In this document: positions 49,401 through 60,200 of the stretch, in pieces
Layout: every line of letters begins with the position of its first letter
How positions within the stretch are numbered: the first letter of the stretch is position 1
Origin: CAVRQM01 sp963822705
GTDB lineage: Bacteria; Pseudomonadota; Alphaproteobacteria; Acetobacterales; Acetobacteraceae
Direction of reading: 5' to 3'
DNA: 64,000 bases
Assembly: GCA_963822705.1 (NCBI GenBank)
Contig: CAWGIX010000010.1
Location: forward strand, 124,001-188,000
Position numbers and translations under genes: made by a program
The notes under the pieces: model-generated
What the model saw: only the letters and a program-made list of their open reading frames with translations
Databases searched by the model: none
Told to the model about the DNA's origin: nothing

Positions 49401-49860
49401 CAACCGGCTGCTGCCGGAATGCGCGCAGCGGCTGCTGAGCGCGGTGCAGGAATCCGGCGGGGCTGCGTTCGCCTATCCCTTCATCGTGCATTTCGGCGCG
49501 GAGCATCGCGTAACCGGTGGCGAGCGCTACGAGCCGCAGCGTTTTGCCGGCGGTAACTATATCGATGCCATGGCGCTGGTGGCGCGCTGGGCCTGGGCCG
49601 CGGCGGGCGGCTACTACGTCCGGCGCGATGCCATGGGCTGGGAGGACTTCTCCCTTTGGTGCCGTTTTGCGGAACTCGGTTTCTGGGGCGAAGCGGTGAC
49701 CGAGGTGCTGGCCGAATACCGAGTGCATCCGACGTCCATGGTGAACAGCATCACGGAGACGCGCGCCAACAAACAGGCGATGGTCGAATTCGTCGAGCAG
49801 CGCCATCCCTGGCTGCGCGTGACCTCACGCGACCCCTACGAGCGGCGCCAACAGGCGTAA
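46443..49860 (+). CDS. Fused methyltransferase-glycosyltransferase (GT4-like and GT2) protein (one frameshift)
   Basis: This protein of about 1139 residues has four parts. Residues 40-240: SAM methyltransferase of the Methyltransf_24 type (VLVELGTHAGVSYCGF, AVDTWTGDDHAG, IDLLHIDGRHAYEDV). Residues 240-400: Ala/Glu/Gln coiled coil. Then, after a Pro/Ser linker, a GT4-like domain (PRVLFAAGEPGTPGCIYRCI, AYVLPNGFDAETL, INIAPLQTGNPFVEAKSELK, with the Glu expected near the donor site). Last: a GT2 domain (VTVVIASYNYADTIQEAL, VIVDDCSPDP, LPLDADNRLLP). The frame changes near 48200 inside the GT4-like domain. It follows the GT2 gene by 33 bases and probably assembles and modifies the same polysaccharide. 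Confidence 0.85.
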
Positions 49861-49878
49861 GTCCGGAGAGCAAATATC

Positions 49879-50379
49879 ATGACCATCCCGATTAGCCTTA
49901 CCGTGAACGGCACCCAGCATCGGGTGGTGCTGGACGATGAGCGGGTAACCTTGCTCGACCTGTTGCGGGAGCGACTGGACCTCACCGGGACGAAGAAGGG
50001 CTGCGATCGCGGTCAATGCGGGGCTTGCACGGTCCTGCTCAACGGAAGGCGAGTAAACTCCTGTCTCGCCCTTGCCGTCAGTCATGACGGGGCCGAAATC
50101 CTCACCATCGAAGGGGTGGCTCAAGGCGACAGGCTTCACCCGGTCCAGGCTGCCTTCCTGGAACACGATGGCTTGCAATGCGGCTTCTGCACGCCGGGCC
50201 AGATCATGAGCGCGATCGGGCTTATTCGGGAAGCCCAGGCCGGCGATGATCCCGAGCGCGTGCGCGAAGCCATGAGCGGCAATATCTGCCGGTGCGGAGC
50301 CTACGCCGGCATTACCGAGGCGGTTCTGAGTGCGCAGTCAACGTTACGCTCGCAGGGTGGACTGGGAGAGGCGGCATGA
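49879..50379 (+). CDS. Aldehyde/xanthine oxidoreductase-family 2Fe-2S subunit (PaoA-like)
   Basis: This 166-residue small subunit has both 2Fe-2S sites: GCDRGQCGACTVLLNG with a later Cys in VNSCLALA for the ferredoxin-like cluster, and CGFCTPGQIM with ICRCGAY for the helical cluster. It passes electrons from the molybdenum site to FAD. There is no twin-arginine signal (unlike E. coli PaoA), so a cytoplasmic enzyme is predicted. First gene of a three-gene operon with ATGA overlap to the next. Confidence 0.93.
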   Translation: MTIPISLTVNGTQHRVVLDDERVTLLDLLRERLDLTGTKKGCDRGQCGACTVLLNGRRVNSCLALAVSHDGAEILTIEGVAQGDRLHPVQAAFLEHDGLQCGFCTPGQIMSAIGLIREAQAGDDPERVREAMSGNICRCGAYAGITEAVLSAQSTLRSQGGLGEAA

Positions 50380-51433
50380 ACCGGTTCGAATATGTCCGCC
50401 CCGAGAACGTCGCCAAAGCGGTCTCCGCTGCTACAGAACCCGGGGCGGCCTATCTCGCGGCGGGCACCAACCTGCTCGATTTGATGAAGGGCGGGATTAG
50501 TCGGCCGAAACGACTGGTCGACATCACCCGCCTCCCGGGCCTCGACGAAATCGACCGCCTGCCCGATGGCAGCCTGAGGATCGGCGCCCTGGTGCGCAAC
50601 AGCGATCTTGCGTACGACGCCGAATTCGCAAGCCGCTATCCGGCGGTTGCAGAAGCGCTGCTGTCCGGCGCGTCGGCGCAGCTCCGCAACGCGGCCACCA
50701 CCGGCGGCAATCTCATGCAGCGCACGCGCTGCCCGTATTTCTACGATACTGCCAGCGCCTGCAACAAACGCGACCCCGGCGCGGGGTGCGACGCCAAAGG
50801 CGGAGACACCCGGCCGCATGCAGTGCTCGGCTGGAGCGAGCACTGCGTTGCCACCCACCCATCCGATTTTTGCGTCCCGCTCGCCGCCCTGGACGCAGTG
50901 GTGGAAATACAAGGCAGTTCGGGTCGGCGCGAAGTCCCGCTCGAAACGTTCCATCGTCTTCCCGGCAGCGAGCCGCAGCGCGAAACCGTGCTCGAGCCCG
51001 GTGAGTTGATTTTGGCCATACGCCTTCCGCCCGAAGCAGCCGATTTCGCAACTCATTCGCGGTATTTGAAAATCCGTGAGCGACCTCGTACGCTTTTGCG
51101 GTGGTCTCTGCTGCGACCTGTCTTCGTCTCGACGGCCAGGAGATCGCCGAGGCGCGGATCGCACTTGGCGGTGTAGCCGCAAAGCCCTGGCGCGCACGCG
51201 ACGCCGAAAGGCTGCTCGCCGGACGAACAGCGAGTGAAAGCATGTTCCACGACGCCGCCGAAGCCGCTCTCGCCGGCGCAAAATCGTCCGGTCACAACGA
51301 GTGGAAGATTGACCTCGCGCGTCGTGTCGTCGTCCGGGCTCTCAGGCTCGCCGCAGCCGGAACGCCCGAGCGGGTTCCGACGCTGCCCGGGTCAGTGTTC
51401 GCCCCGTCCTCCGGAGTTACGGTTCATGCCTGA
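50376..51433 (+). CDS. Aldehyde oxidoreductase FAD-binding subunit (PaoB-like) (frameshifted)
   Basis: Medium subunit of about 352 residues. FAD contacts AAGTNLLDLMKGGI and RNAATTGGNLMQRTRCPYFY are clear. The insertion with CPYFYDTASACNKRDPGAGC is the extra 4Fe-4S-type Cys set seen in PaoB/YagS and not in xanthine dehydrogenases. The frame changes near 51080, restoring TSYAFAVVSAATCLRLDGQ, and the C-terminus contains ALGGVAAKPWRARDAE. Its stop overlaps the start of the large subunit by eight bases. Confidence 0.9.
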
Positions 51434-53667
51434 AAGCGCCCCAGCTCATATCCGCCACGGTTCCAATATCGGCCAGTCATTCACCCGGCGCGAGGGTGTT
51501 CTCAAGGTCACGGGCGGCGCACGTTACGCGGCTGACAACCATCCGGCAGAAATGCTCCACGCGGTCATGGCGGTCAGCAGCGTGGCCCGCGGACGTGTCA
51601 CGTCGCTGAACGTGGACGCCGCCAAGGCGCATCCCGGTGTTGTCGAAGTGATGACGCCCGCCAACGCGCCCAAACTGGCGCGGCACCCCGACCACACTGG
51701 CGCGCCGTTCACCTATAAGCTCGACCTGCTTCAGGACGACCACGTCCGCTACGCCAACCAGCCGATCGCGGTGGTGATCGCCGAAACCTTGGAGGCGGCG
51801 ACCGAGGGTGCAGCGCTGCTCGGTCCCACTTATGCTGTCGAACTCGCCCCGTGTCGAACTGGATTCAGCCGAGCGTTTCGTGCCGGCAACGGTCGGCATC
51901 GGGCAAAAATCGCGAGTTGGCAAGGGCGACGTCGCCGCCGGGCTTGCCTCGGCCGCCAAGCGGGTGGAGGCGACCTACGAGACGCCGGCCCAGTATCACA
52001 ATGCGATGGAGCCGCACGCCGTCGTAGCGGCCTGGGATGGCGACAGCCTGGTTTTGGACACCCCGAGCCAGGGCATGTCGATGGCGCAGAATCGCATTGC
52101 CGGGTTGTTCGGAATCGATCCAAGCAACATCCACATCCGCAGTCCCTTCCTGGGTGGCGGTTTTGGGTCGAAAGGCGCGGTTTGGGCACCGCAGGTGCTG
52201 GGCATCATGGCCGCGCGTCTGGTCGGCCGGCCGGTAAAACTGGTCACCCGGCGCGAGCAAATGTTCGGCCCGGTCGGCCATCGGGCACCTACCCGTCAGA
52301 CGGTGCGCCTCGGTGCCAAGGCGGACGGAGGCCTTACGGCGCTGGACCACCACACCCTGACGGCGTCGAGCACCTTTGACGATTTCTTCGAACCTTCGGG
52401 CGGGGTGTCGCACACGCTCTATGCAACCCCGGCGCTCTCGACGAGCTACGAAGCGGTCCGCCTTGACACCGGAACGCCATTCTTCATGCGCGCGCCTGGC
52501 GAGGCCTCCGGCAGTGCCGCGCTGGAAGGTGCGATAGACGAAATGGCCGAGGCCTGCGGCATGGACCCGCTTGAATTCCGTGCGAAGAATTATGCTGAAA
52601 TCGAACCACTATCGGGCAAACCGTTCTCGTCCAAGGCGCTGCGGGAGTGCTATGCGCAGGGCGCCGAGCGGTTCGGCTGGGCCTCGCGCCCGCTCGCGCC
52701 GCGGCAGATGCGCGACGATGCCGGCCTCCTCGTCGGCTGGGGCATCGGCACGGCGACCTTTCCGGCCCTCATGTTCCAGGCGGAGGCGCGGGCCGAGCTT
52801 CGGGCCGATGGCAGCGCGACGGTCGACATCGGCGCGCACGACATGGGCCAGGGCGCCTGGACCGCGCTGGCCCAGATTGCCGCCGATGGCCTCGGTCTCG
52901 ATTTTTCGCAGGTCGAGTTCCGCATGGGCACATCGGACCTGCCGAACGGCGGCATCGCGGGCGGCTCCGCCCATACGGCGACCGCCGGCAGCGCGATTAA
53001 CAACGCGGGCGCGAACGTAATCGCGCAGCTTGCGGATTTGGCAACGACCGACGAGCGCTCGCCGCTGTTCGGCGCGGGCAATGCCGGTGTGATCGCGCGG
53101 GGTGGTCGCCTGTTCCGCCGCGACGACGAGAGTCGCAGCGAGAGTTTTGCGGACATTCTCGCTCGCGCCGGCCGCAGCGCCGTCGAGGGGAAAGGCCAGG
53201 CTGCCAGCGACCCGGCCGCCCAGGGACGCTACGCGATGCACGCTCACGGCGCGGTATTCGCCGAGGTGAAGGTCGATCCTGAGTTGGGCCAAATCCGCGT
53301 CGCTCGCCTGGTCGGCGCGTTTGCCGCGGGTCGGATCGTCAATCCCAGACTGGTTCGCAGTCAGTATTTCGGGGGCATGATCTGGGGCGTCTCGTTCGCA
53401 CTACACGAGCACGCCGTAATGGACCCACGCTCGGGGCGGACCATGAACGCGAACCTCGCCGAGTATCATGTGCCCGTCAACGCCGACGTGCCCTCGCTGG
53501 AGGCGATCCTGGTCGAGGAAGACGATCCGCACGTGAACGCGCTTGGGATCAAGGGTGTCGGCGAGATCGGCATTACCGGGACGGCGGGGGCAATCGCGAA
53601 CGCCGTTTGGCACGCCACCGGCGTTCGCGTCCGCAAGCTTCCGATCACGCTCGACAAACTTTTGTAG
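51426..53667 (+). CDS. Aldehyde oxidoreductase molybdenum-cofactor subunit (PaoC-like) (frameshifted)
   Basis: Catalytic subunit of about 746 residues. FTRREGVLKVTGGARYAAD starts the domain. A frame break near 51843 is followed by ARVELDSAERFVPA-like sequence and YHNAMEPHAVVAAW, SPFLGGGFGSKG, MRAPGEASGS and GIKGVGEIGITGTAGAIANA, whose Glu is the catalytic base. This is the PaoC branch of the xanthine oxidase family, acting on aldehydes with molybdenum-cytosine dinucleotide in the E. coli enzyme. A XdhC/PaoD-type insertion chaperone is not found in the window. Confidence 0.92.
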
Positions 53668-53691
53668 TCGAATCGATGAGAGGGCGCTGCT

Positions 53692-54933
53692 TCACTCGGC
53701 AGGCGTCGGATTGACATTGCGCGTACTGCACCGACGGCGCGGACCGCCGCTACCGCTCCCAAATAGACGAAAGCCGTTGCCAAAAACGGCGCGCCGGGAA
53801 ACTGGGCGATGGCGCCCGGCCCGGCAAACAGACGGAACAGGGTCGAAGCCACCAGCGGGCTCGCGATCGCCGTCAAGCCCTCCACCGCCGACAGCGCGCC
53901 CATCACCCGCCCCTGCCGCTCCGGCCCGGCGCGGATCGAAATCAGCGCGCGCACCGACGGGTTAGCCAAGCCGCCGAACGCTTGCAGTACCGATGGCCAC
54001 GTAAATGATCCAGCCGACCGGGGCCAAAGCCATCATCGTGAAGGCGACCGAGCTGGCCATCAGCCCGATCATCGCCGTTCCCGCCTCGCCTACCCGCGCC
54101 ACCACGCGACGAACCAGAAACACCTGCACCAGCGCCCCGGTGATGCCCACAAGCCCGAGCGCCGCACCGTTTTGGAACGTGGTCCAGCCGAACCGCAATC
54201 CGTTTGCCAGGACGAAAACAGTTTGCAACGTGCCGATCGCGAACCACACGCCGCTCCAAGCCACGGCGAGCCGGCTCAGCACCGGGTCGGCCGCCAGCAT
54301 GCGCAGCGCGGAAAATGGATTTGCTCCCCGCCACGCGAATTTCTGGCGACGCTCCGCGGGCAGCAATTCCGGCAGTAGAAAAACCCCATACAGAACATTG
54401 AGCGCCGCCATCCCGGCGGCGGCCTCGAACGGCAGCCGCAGGTCGATCTGGCCCAGCATCCCGCCCAGCAGCGGGCCGAGCACAAATCCGATGCTGAAGG
54501 TGGCGCCGATCAAGCCGAAGCGCCGGGCGCGGTCCTCGGGGGCGGATACGTCTGCGATATACGCACTCGCGGCCGAAGTGTTGGCGGCCGAGACTCCGGC
54601 CAGCGCCCGGCCCAAAAACAACCACGCCAGGCTCGGCGCCCAGGACAGCAGCAGATAATTGGCACCGGCACCGGTAACGGAGAGCAAGATCACCGAGCGC
54701 CGGCCGAACCGGTCCGACAGGCCGCCCAGCAGCGGCGCGGCCAGCAACTGTGCGACCGCAAAAGTCGCCACCAGCGCGCCGGTAGCCAGCGAGGCATTTG
54801 CATAGGTGCGGCCCGACAGGCGGCGCACCAATTCCGGCACGATGGGCACCACCAGCCCCAATCCGAGCGAGTCGAACGCCAGCACCACCAGCACGAACGC
54901 GACGGCCGCTTCGCGGCGGCGGCCGGGGATCAC
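53692..54933 (-). CDS. MFS drug/metabolite exporter of the TetA/TCR type (frameshifted)
   Basis: A 12-helix transporter starting at GTG 54933 (VIPGRRREAAVAFVLVVLAF), overlapping the mutY stop (GTGA). Motif A is LLGGLSDRFGRRSVILLS, and motif C-like GATFSIGFVLGPLLGGMLG marks proton-driven drug/H+ antiporters. A frame break near 53985 restores LQAFGGLANPSVRALIS and SVEGLTAIASPLVAS. The end is uncertain: the continuing frame runs into the neighbouring gene, whereas a shift near 53720 would give a stop at 53692. Substrate unknown. Confidence 0.82.
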
Positions 54934-55998
54934 CCGGAAAAATTCTTGGCCAGAGCCGCGCATTTGCGCATGAGCGACGGTAGCGCCTGTTCGTTCAGTG
55001 TTGCGATCGGGTGCAAGAACCCGTCTTCGGTCCGCACCTGGTCGACCCGAGCGCCGTAGAAATTCAAGCGCAGTTCGAAATGGGTAAAGCGGTGACGCAC
55101 CTGGCCGATCCGCCGCCACGCGGCCGGCTGCGGGGCGTAGGTGGGCAAATCCGTCTCCTCCCACGCCGGCTCACGCCAGGGCGTGCCCGGAAATTCGGTC
55201 ATGCCTCCGAGAAGTCCGTGCGGGGGGCGGCGGCGGAGCAGCACGCGGTTTTCGGCGTCGGTGAGCCAGAAATGCGCCCCGTGCCGTACCGGCCGCATTA
55301 CCTTTTCCGCCCGTCGCGGCAACTGCTCGGCCATACCGAGAATTCGGGCGCGGCAGCGGTCGTACCCAGGGGCAGAGTCCGCAAACCGGGCGGGCCGGGG
55401 TGCAGATGGTCGCCCCCAGATCGAATAGCGCCTGCGCGAAGTCGGCCGGCCGGTTTTTCGCCAAAACATCCTCGCCCAGCCGCGCGGCGTGCGCCGCCAA
55501 GGCGCGCTTGGCCTGCGGCAGCGGCGCCTCGATGCCGAACAGTCGGGCCGTCACGCGCTCGACGTTGCCGTCCACCGGCACGGTGGCGACGCCGAACGCC
55601 AAGGCGGCGACGGCCGCGGCCGTATAGGCGCCGATCCCGGGCAGAATTCGCAGTCCGGCCTCGGTATTCGGAAACGCTCCTCCGGCCAGCACGACTGCCT
55701 GGGCGCAGGCATGCAGGTTGCGCGCCCTGGCATAGTAGCCAAGCCCCGCCCAGGCCCGCATCACATCGGCCACATCCGCCTGTGCCAATGCGCGCACGCT
55801 CGGAAACTGGTTTAAGAACGCCTCGTAGTAGGGTATGACGGCTGCCACGGTGGTCTGCTGCAGCATGATCTCGCTGAGCCAGACCCGGTACGGATCGGCG
55901 GTTTCGCCGGGTCGGGCGCGCCACGGGAGGGTGCGGCGATGCCGGTCGTACCACGCCAGCAGGGCGGCGGCGTCCGGCGTGGCGTTTTGGGCGGGCAC
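54930..55998 (-). CDS. mutY: A/G-specific adenine glycosylase MutY (frameshifted)
   Basis: This protein of about 355 residues has LLAWYDRHRRTLPWRARPG, LSEIMLQQTTVAAVIPYY, the helix-hairpin-helix LPGIGAYTAAAVAALAFG and catalytic Asp in VPVDGNVERV. The 4Fe-4S set is ICTPARPVCGLCPW with a further Cys after the break near 55360. The C-terminal NUDIX-like domain (FWLTDAENRVLLRRRPPHGL, RHRFTHFEL) recognises 8-oxoG. GTG 55998 is the likely start, nine bases from the divergent DUF721 gene. It removes A mispaired with 8-oxoG. Confidence 0.92.
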
Positions 55999-56007
55999 GG
56001 AGGCGGT

Positions 56008-56490
56008 ATGGGGGTGGGCGAAAGAGTCGGCAAGCAGGAGGGCGAGCGCCACGTGTTCGGACCGCGCGCCCTGGCCGCCGTGCTGCCCGCCGTGGTGCGC
56101 GCGGCATTTCGCGGCCGTAGCCCAGCGGTGGCCCATCTGGCGGAGGACTGGCCATCCGTGGTCGGTCCGGCGCTGGCCGCCGTCACCGCCCCCAAAAAGC
56201 TGTTTTCCGGTACGCTGTCCATCGCCGCGAGCGGTCCGATAGCGCTGGAACTGCAGCACCTGTCCGGACAGCTGATGGAGCGCATCAACCGCCATTTTGG
56301 CCGCATTGCGGTGACCCGGCTGCGCTTCGTCCAGGATTTCGCGCCCGCCCTGGCTGCATCGCTTCCCGTGCCGCCGCCCACCGCCGACATGGCGGCGGCA
56401 CGGGCGGTGCAAAACCTGCCCGACGGTCCGCTGCGAGCGGCACTGGAACGGCTGGGCCGGGTGGCCCTGGCCGACGCCAACAATGCTTGA
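56008..56490 (+). CDS. DUF721 (DciA-like) protein
   Basis: This 160-residue protein starts MGVGERVGKQEGERHVFGPR with GGAGG five bases upstream. RALAAVLPAVVRAAFRGRSP and LAEDWPSVVGPALAAVTAPK, then GTLSIAASGPIALELQHLSG and LMERINRHFGRIAVTRLRFV, are the DUF721 KH-like core. DciA proteins of this family load the replicative helicase in bacteria lacking DnaC. The position between mutY and dsbA-smc is usual in related bacteria. Confidence 0.85.
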   Translation: MGVGERVGKQEGERHVFGPRALAAVLPAVVRAAFRGRSPAVAHLAEDWPSVVGPALAAVTAPKKLFSGTLSIAASGPIALELQHLSGQLMERINRHFGRIAVTRLRFVQDFAPALAASLPVPPPTADMAAARAVQNLPDGPLRAALERLGRVALADANNA

Positions 56491-56545
56491 CGGACCCCCT
56501 CCGATACGTCCCCTTCCGCGGAAACTCTTTTCCAGGAGGTTTCCG

Positions 56546-57269
56546 ATGCCGATCGAACGCCGCGTGCTGCTGACCCTGGCGCCGGCCTGCGCCGCGTTGC
56601 TGCTTCCAGCCCTCACCCGGGCTCAAACCACCCCGGACCAAACTCCGGCGCCCACCGATCAGACCGCCCCCGCCCCAGAAACCCCCGCCCCAGAAACCCC
56701 CGCCCCGGCAACCCCCGATCCGCGCATGGGTCCGCGCCAGATCGGGTCGGCCGATGCGCCGGTTTCCGTGACCGAATACTTTTCAATGACCTGCCCGCAC
56801 TGCGCGCGTTTCCAGCACGACACGTTTCCCAAGATCCACAAGGACCTCATCGACGCCGGAAAGCTGCGCTACGCCTGGGTCGACTATCCGCTCGACCAGC
56901 TCGCATTGATGGCCGCCCAGGTGGCGCGCGCCCTGCCGGCGGACCGCTATCCCGCCTTCATCGACACGCTGCTCGCGCACCAGTCCGAATGGGAGACCCC
57001 GGCGGACAACAATTATACGGACGCGCTCGCAAAATTCGCGCTGCAGGCCGGGATGTCGCGCGAGCAGTTCGACGCCGCGATCGCCGACACCGCGCTGCGC
57101 GACGCGATCCTCACCGTGCAGGACGAGGCGCAAAAGACCCTTGGCGTCGAACTCGACCCCGACCTTCATCTTTGACGGTCCCAGCATCAAGGGCCGCAAA
57201 GCCTCGGGCGAGCTGAACTTCTCCGCCTTCTCCAAAACCGTCGCCTTGGTGGGCGGCACTCCCGGATAG
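56546..57269 (+). CDS. DsbA-family thiol:disulfide protein, periplasmic (C-terminal frameshift)
   Basis: MPIERRVLLTLAPACAALLL begins a signal peptide ending LTRAQ, followed by a short Pro/Glu/Thr repeat linker (APETPAPETPAPATP). The thioredoxin-like domain has the active site TCPHCARF, and GVNSTPTFIFDG with the cis-Pro is restored if one G near 57149 is removed; the stop is then 57269 rather than 57174. The sequence has the helical insertion of DsbA-like proteins (Thioredoxin_4). Likely oxidises or isomerises disulfides in exported proteins. It lies 13 bases before smc. Confidence 0.9.
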
Positions 57270-57282
57270 GAGTTTTTCGCCC

Positions 57283-60200
57283 TTGCCCGTCAGTCTCTCC
57301 CGCCTGCGCATCGCCGGCTTCAAGAGCTTTCCGGAGCCGGCCATGGTGGAAATCCGGCCGGGACTGACGGGCATCGTGGGGCCCAACGGCTGCGGCAAAT
57401 CCAACGTGGTGGAGGCGCTGCGCTGGGCCATGGGCGAAAGCTCGGCCCGCAGCCTCCGCGGCGGGGACATGGAAGACGTGATCTTCGCCGGCACCGCGCA
57501 CCGGCCGAGCCGCAACATCGCCGAAGTCACGATAGCTCTGGACCATACCCAAGGTTTCGCCCCGCCGCCGTTCCACGAGGCGCCGGAGCTGGAGATCACC
57601 CGGCGGATCGAGCGCGGCACCGGCAGTTTTTTCCGCATCAACGGCCGCGAGGCCCGCGCCCGAGACGTGCAGACCTTGTTCGCGGACCTGGCCACCGGTG
57701 CCCGGGCCTCGGCCATGGTCAGCCAGGGCCGGGTGGGGGCGCTGGTCGGCGCGCGGCCGGAAGAGCGGCGGACAATCCTGGAAGAAGCCGCCGGCATTAC
57801 CGGCCTGCACGCCCGCCGCCACGAGGCGGAACTGAAACTGCGCGCCGCCGAAGCCAATCTGGAGCGGGCGGAAGACTTGCGTGGGCAGTTGACGGCGCAA
57901 CTGGAAACGCTCCGGCGGCAGGCAAAACAGGCGGCGCGGTTCCGCACCATCCACGACGCGGTGCGCGCCGCCGAGGCGGAGTTGCTGGCGGTCCAGCGCG
58001 CCCTGGCCGAAAAAGCCCGCGACCTCTCCCGGCAAACCTTCTCCGCGGCGGCGGACTGCGCGGCAACGGCAGCCGCGGAGGCCACAGGCGTATCCGCCCG
58101 CGCCACCGAGGCGGCGGCGGCATTGCCGGCGCTGCGCAGCGCCGAGGCCGATGCTCGCACCGCTTTGGAGCGCGCCAAACTGGCCGCCGAGCAGGCATCC
58201 GTCGATGCCGAGCGGTCGGCACAAGCGCTGCGAGCGGCGGAACATTTCCTCCGCCAGACCGAGCGCGACCGTGCCCACGCCGCGGAGGCGGGAAGCGCAG
58301 CCGCGGCGGCCCTGCAACGGCTGACGGAGGAACAGCAGCGTCTCGCCGTCGAGGCGGAAAAGGCGCCCGAGGCTTTGGCCTCCGCCAAAACGGCAGCAGA
58401 AACCGCCGCCGCCGCGCTGCTTGCGACCGAAAGTCTGGCGCAGGCGGCCGGCGAGCGCGCTGCCTCCCTGGCCGCCGCCGCGCGGGCTGCCGCGGAAACG
58501 CTGGCCACCGCCGAGCGGCGGGCGCAACGCGTGACCGAGCAGGCCGCGCGTGTGCAGGCCGAGCAGGCCCAAGCCGAATCGGCGGACGCCAGCGCAGAGG
58601 CACTCGCGACGGCGGAGGAGGACGCGAGGCAGGCCGAGCAGCGCGCCGCCGCATCCCACGCCGACCACGAGGCGGCCGAAATTGCCGCCGCCGCCGCCCG
58701 GGAAAATTTCGTGCACGCCCGGGAAACAGCGGCGCAGGCGGAGGCGGCGCGCACAAAACTCGCGGCGGCGGCACAGGGGTTGGCCGAAACCTTGGCCGTC
58801 CGCGACGGCGGGCCGGACGTGCGCATGGTCGACCGGCTCACCGTCCCGGCGGGCCTGGAGGCGGCGCTCGGGGCGGCGTTTTCCGAAGAACTGGAGGCGC
58901 CGTCCGACGCTGCGGCACCGCGGCACTGGCGCGCGCTGCCAACCAGCCCCGAGCCGGCACACCTGCCGGCACACCTGCCGGCAGCGGCGGAAGCGCTGGC
59001 CGGAATGGTCCAGGCCCCGGAAGCGCTGGCCAAAGCGCTGTCGCAGGTTGGGGTGGTCGCCGACACGAACACCGGCGAAGCGTTGCAGCCGGCCCTGGCT
59101 CCGGGCCAGATTCTGGTCACGCGCGACGGCGACGCGTGGCGCTGGGACGGGTTTTGCGTGCGCGCCGATGCGCCAAAACCGGCGGCGGTGCGGCTGCAGC
59201 AGCGCAACCGGCTCGCCTGCCTGCGCCAGGAACTTTTGCGCGCCGAGGCAGAGGCCGAAGCGGCAGCCGGCCGACGCGCCGAGGCGGAAGCAGCCGAGCG
59301 TGCAGCGGTGGCCACCGAGCAGAAGGCCCGCGAAGCGGTCCGTGTCGCGGCGGAAATCTTGCGGCAGGCCCGTGCCCGAGCGGGGCAGTTGCGTGAGCAG
59401 GCGGCGGCGGCGGCGGCGCGAAGAGCGGCGCTGGCAGAGTCCTGGGCGCATCTACAGGCCGAGCTGAGCGACGCCCAGGCAGCATTGGAGTCCGCGCGTG
59501 ACGCGCAGCGCGGACTGGGCGACCCTGAAACGGCCCGCACCGCCGCCGAGCAGGCGCGCGCGGCATTTTCCGCGGCCCGGGCAGAAGAACAGGCGGCGCG
59601 CGGGGCGTGGGAAGCGTTGCGGCGCGCGGCGGCGGCGCGAACCCAGCGCTTGGACGTTTTGCAGCGGGAACTGGGCGAAGCGGCTGCGCAAGCAGCCGCC
59701 TCGCGCGACCGCGTCGCCGAATTGGAAGACCGTCTTGCCCAGGCACGGCAGGATGTGGCGCGCCTGGCATCCGAACCGGCGACGATGGCCGCGCGCCAGG
59801 GCGAGGCGCTAGACGCCGTGCAGGCGTCGGAGACCGCGCACCGCCACGCCGCAGACGCGCTGCACGCTGCCGAAAGCGCCGCCCGCGAGGCGGATCGTTC
59901 TGCCCGCGCGGCGGAGGCGGCGTTGGCCTCGGCGCGGGAGCAAAGGATTCGGGCCGAGGCCGATTTGTCCACCGCTGACGCCGGCTGCGCCGCGGTGGCC
60001 GAGCGCATTGCGGAACGGCTCGGGGAAACTGCGGTTCTGCCCAACCCGCCGGCGACGGTAGACACCGACGCCGAGGAGCGCGCGAAAAAACGGGTGGAGC
60101 GGCTGCAGCGCGAGCGCGAAGGCATGGGTCCGGTGAATTTCCGCGCCGAGGTCGAAGCGGCGGAGGTCGCGGCACAGGCCGAGACGATCGAGCGCGAGGC

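Noticed and set aside
57111..60125. Antisense open frame of about 1000 codons opposite smc
   Set aside because: Composition is Ala/Ser/Arg without motifs; it is the usual GC-rich shadow of the alanine-rich SMC coiled coil. Similar long antisense frames opposite pepN and the adhesin were dropped for the same reason.
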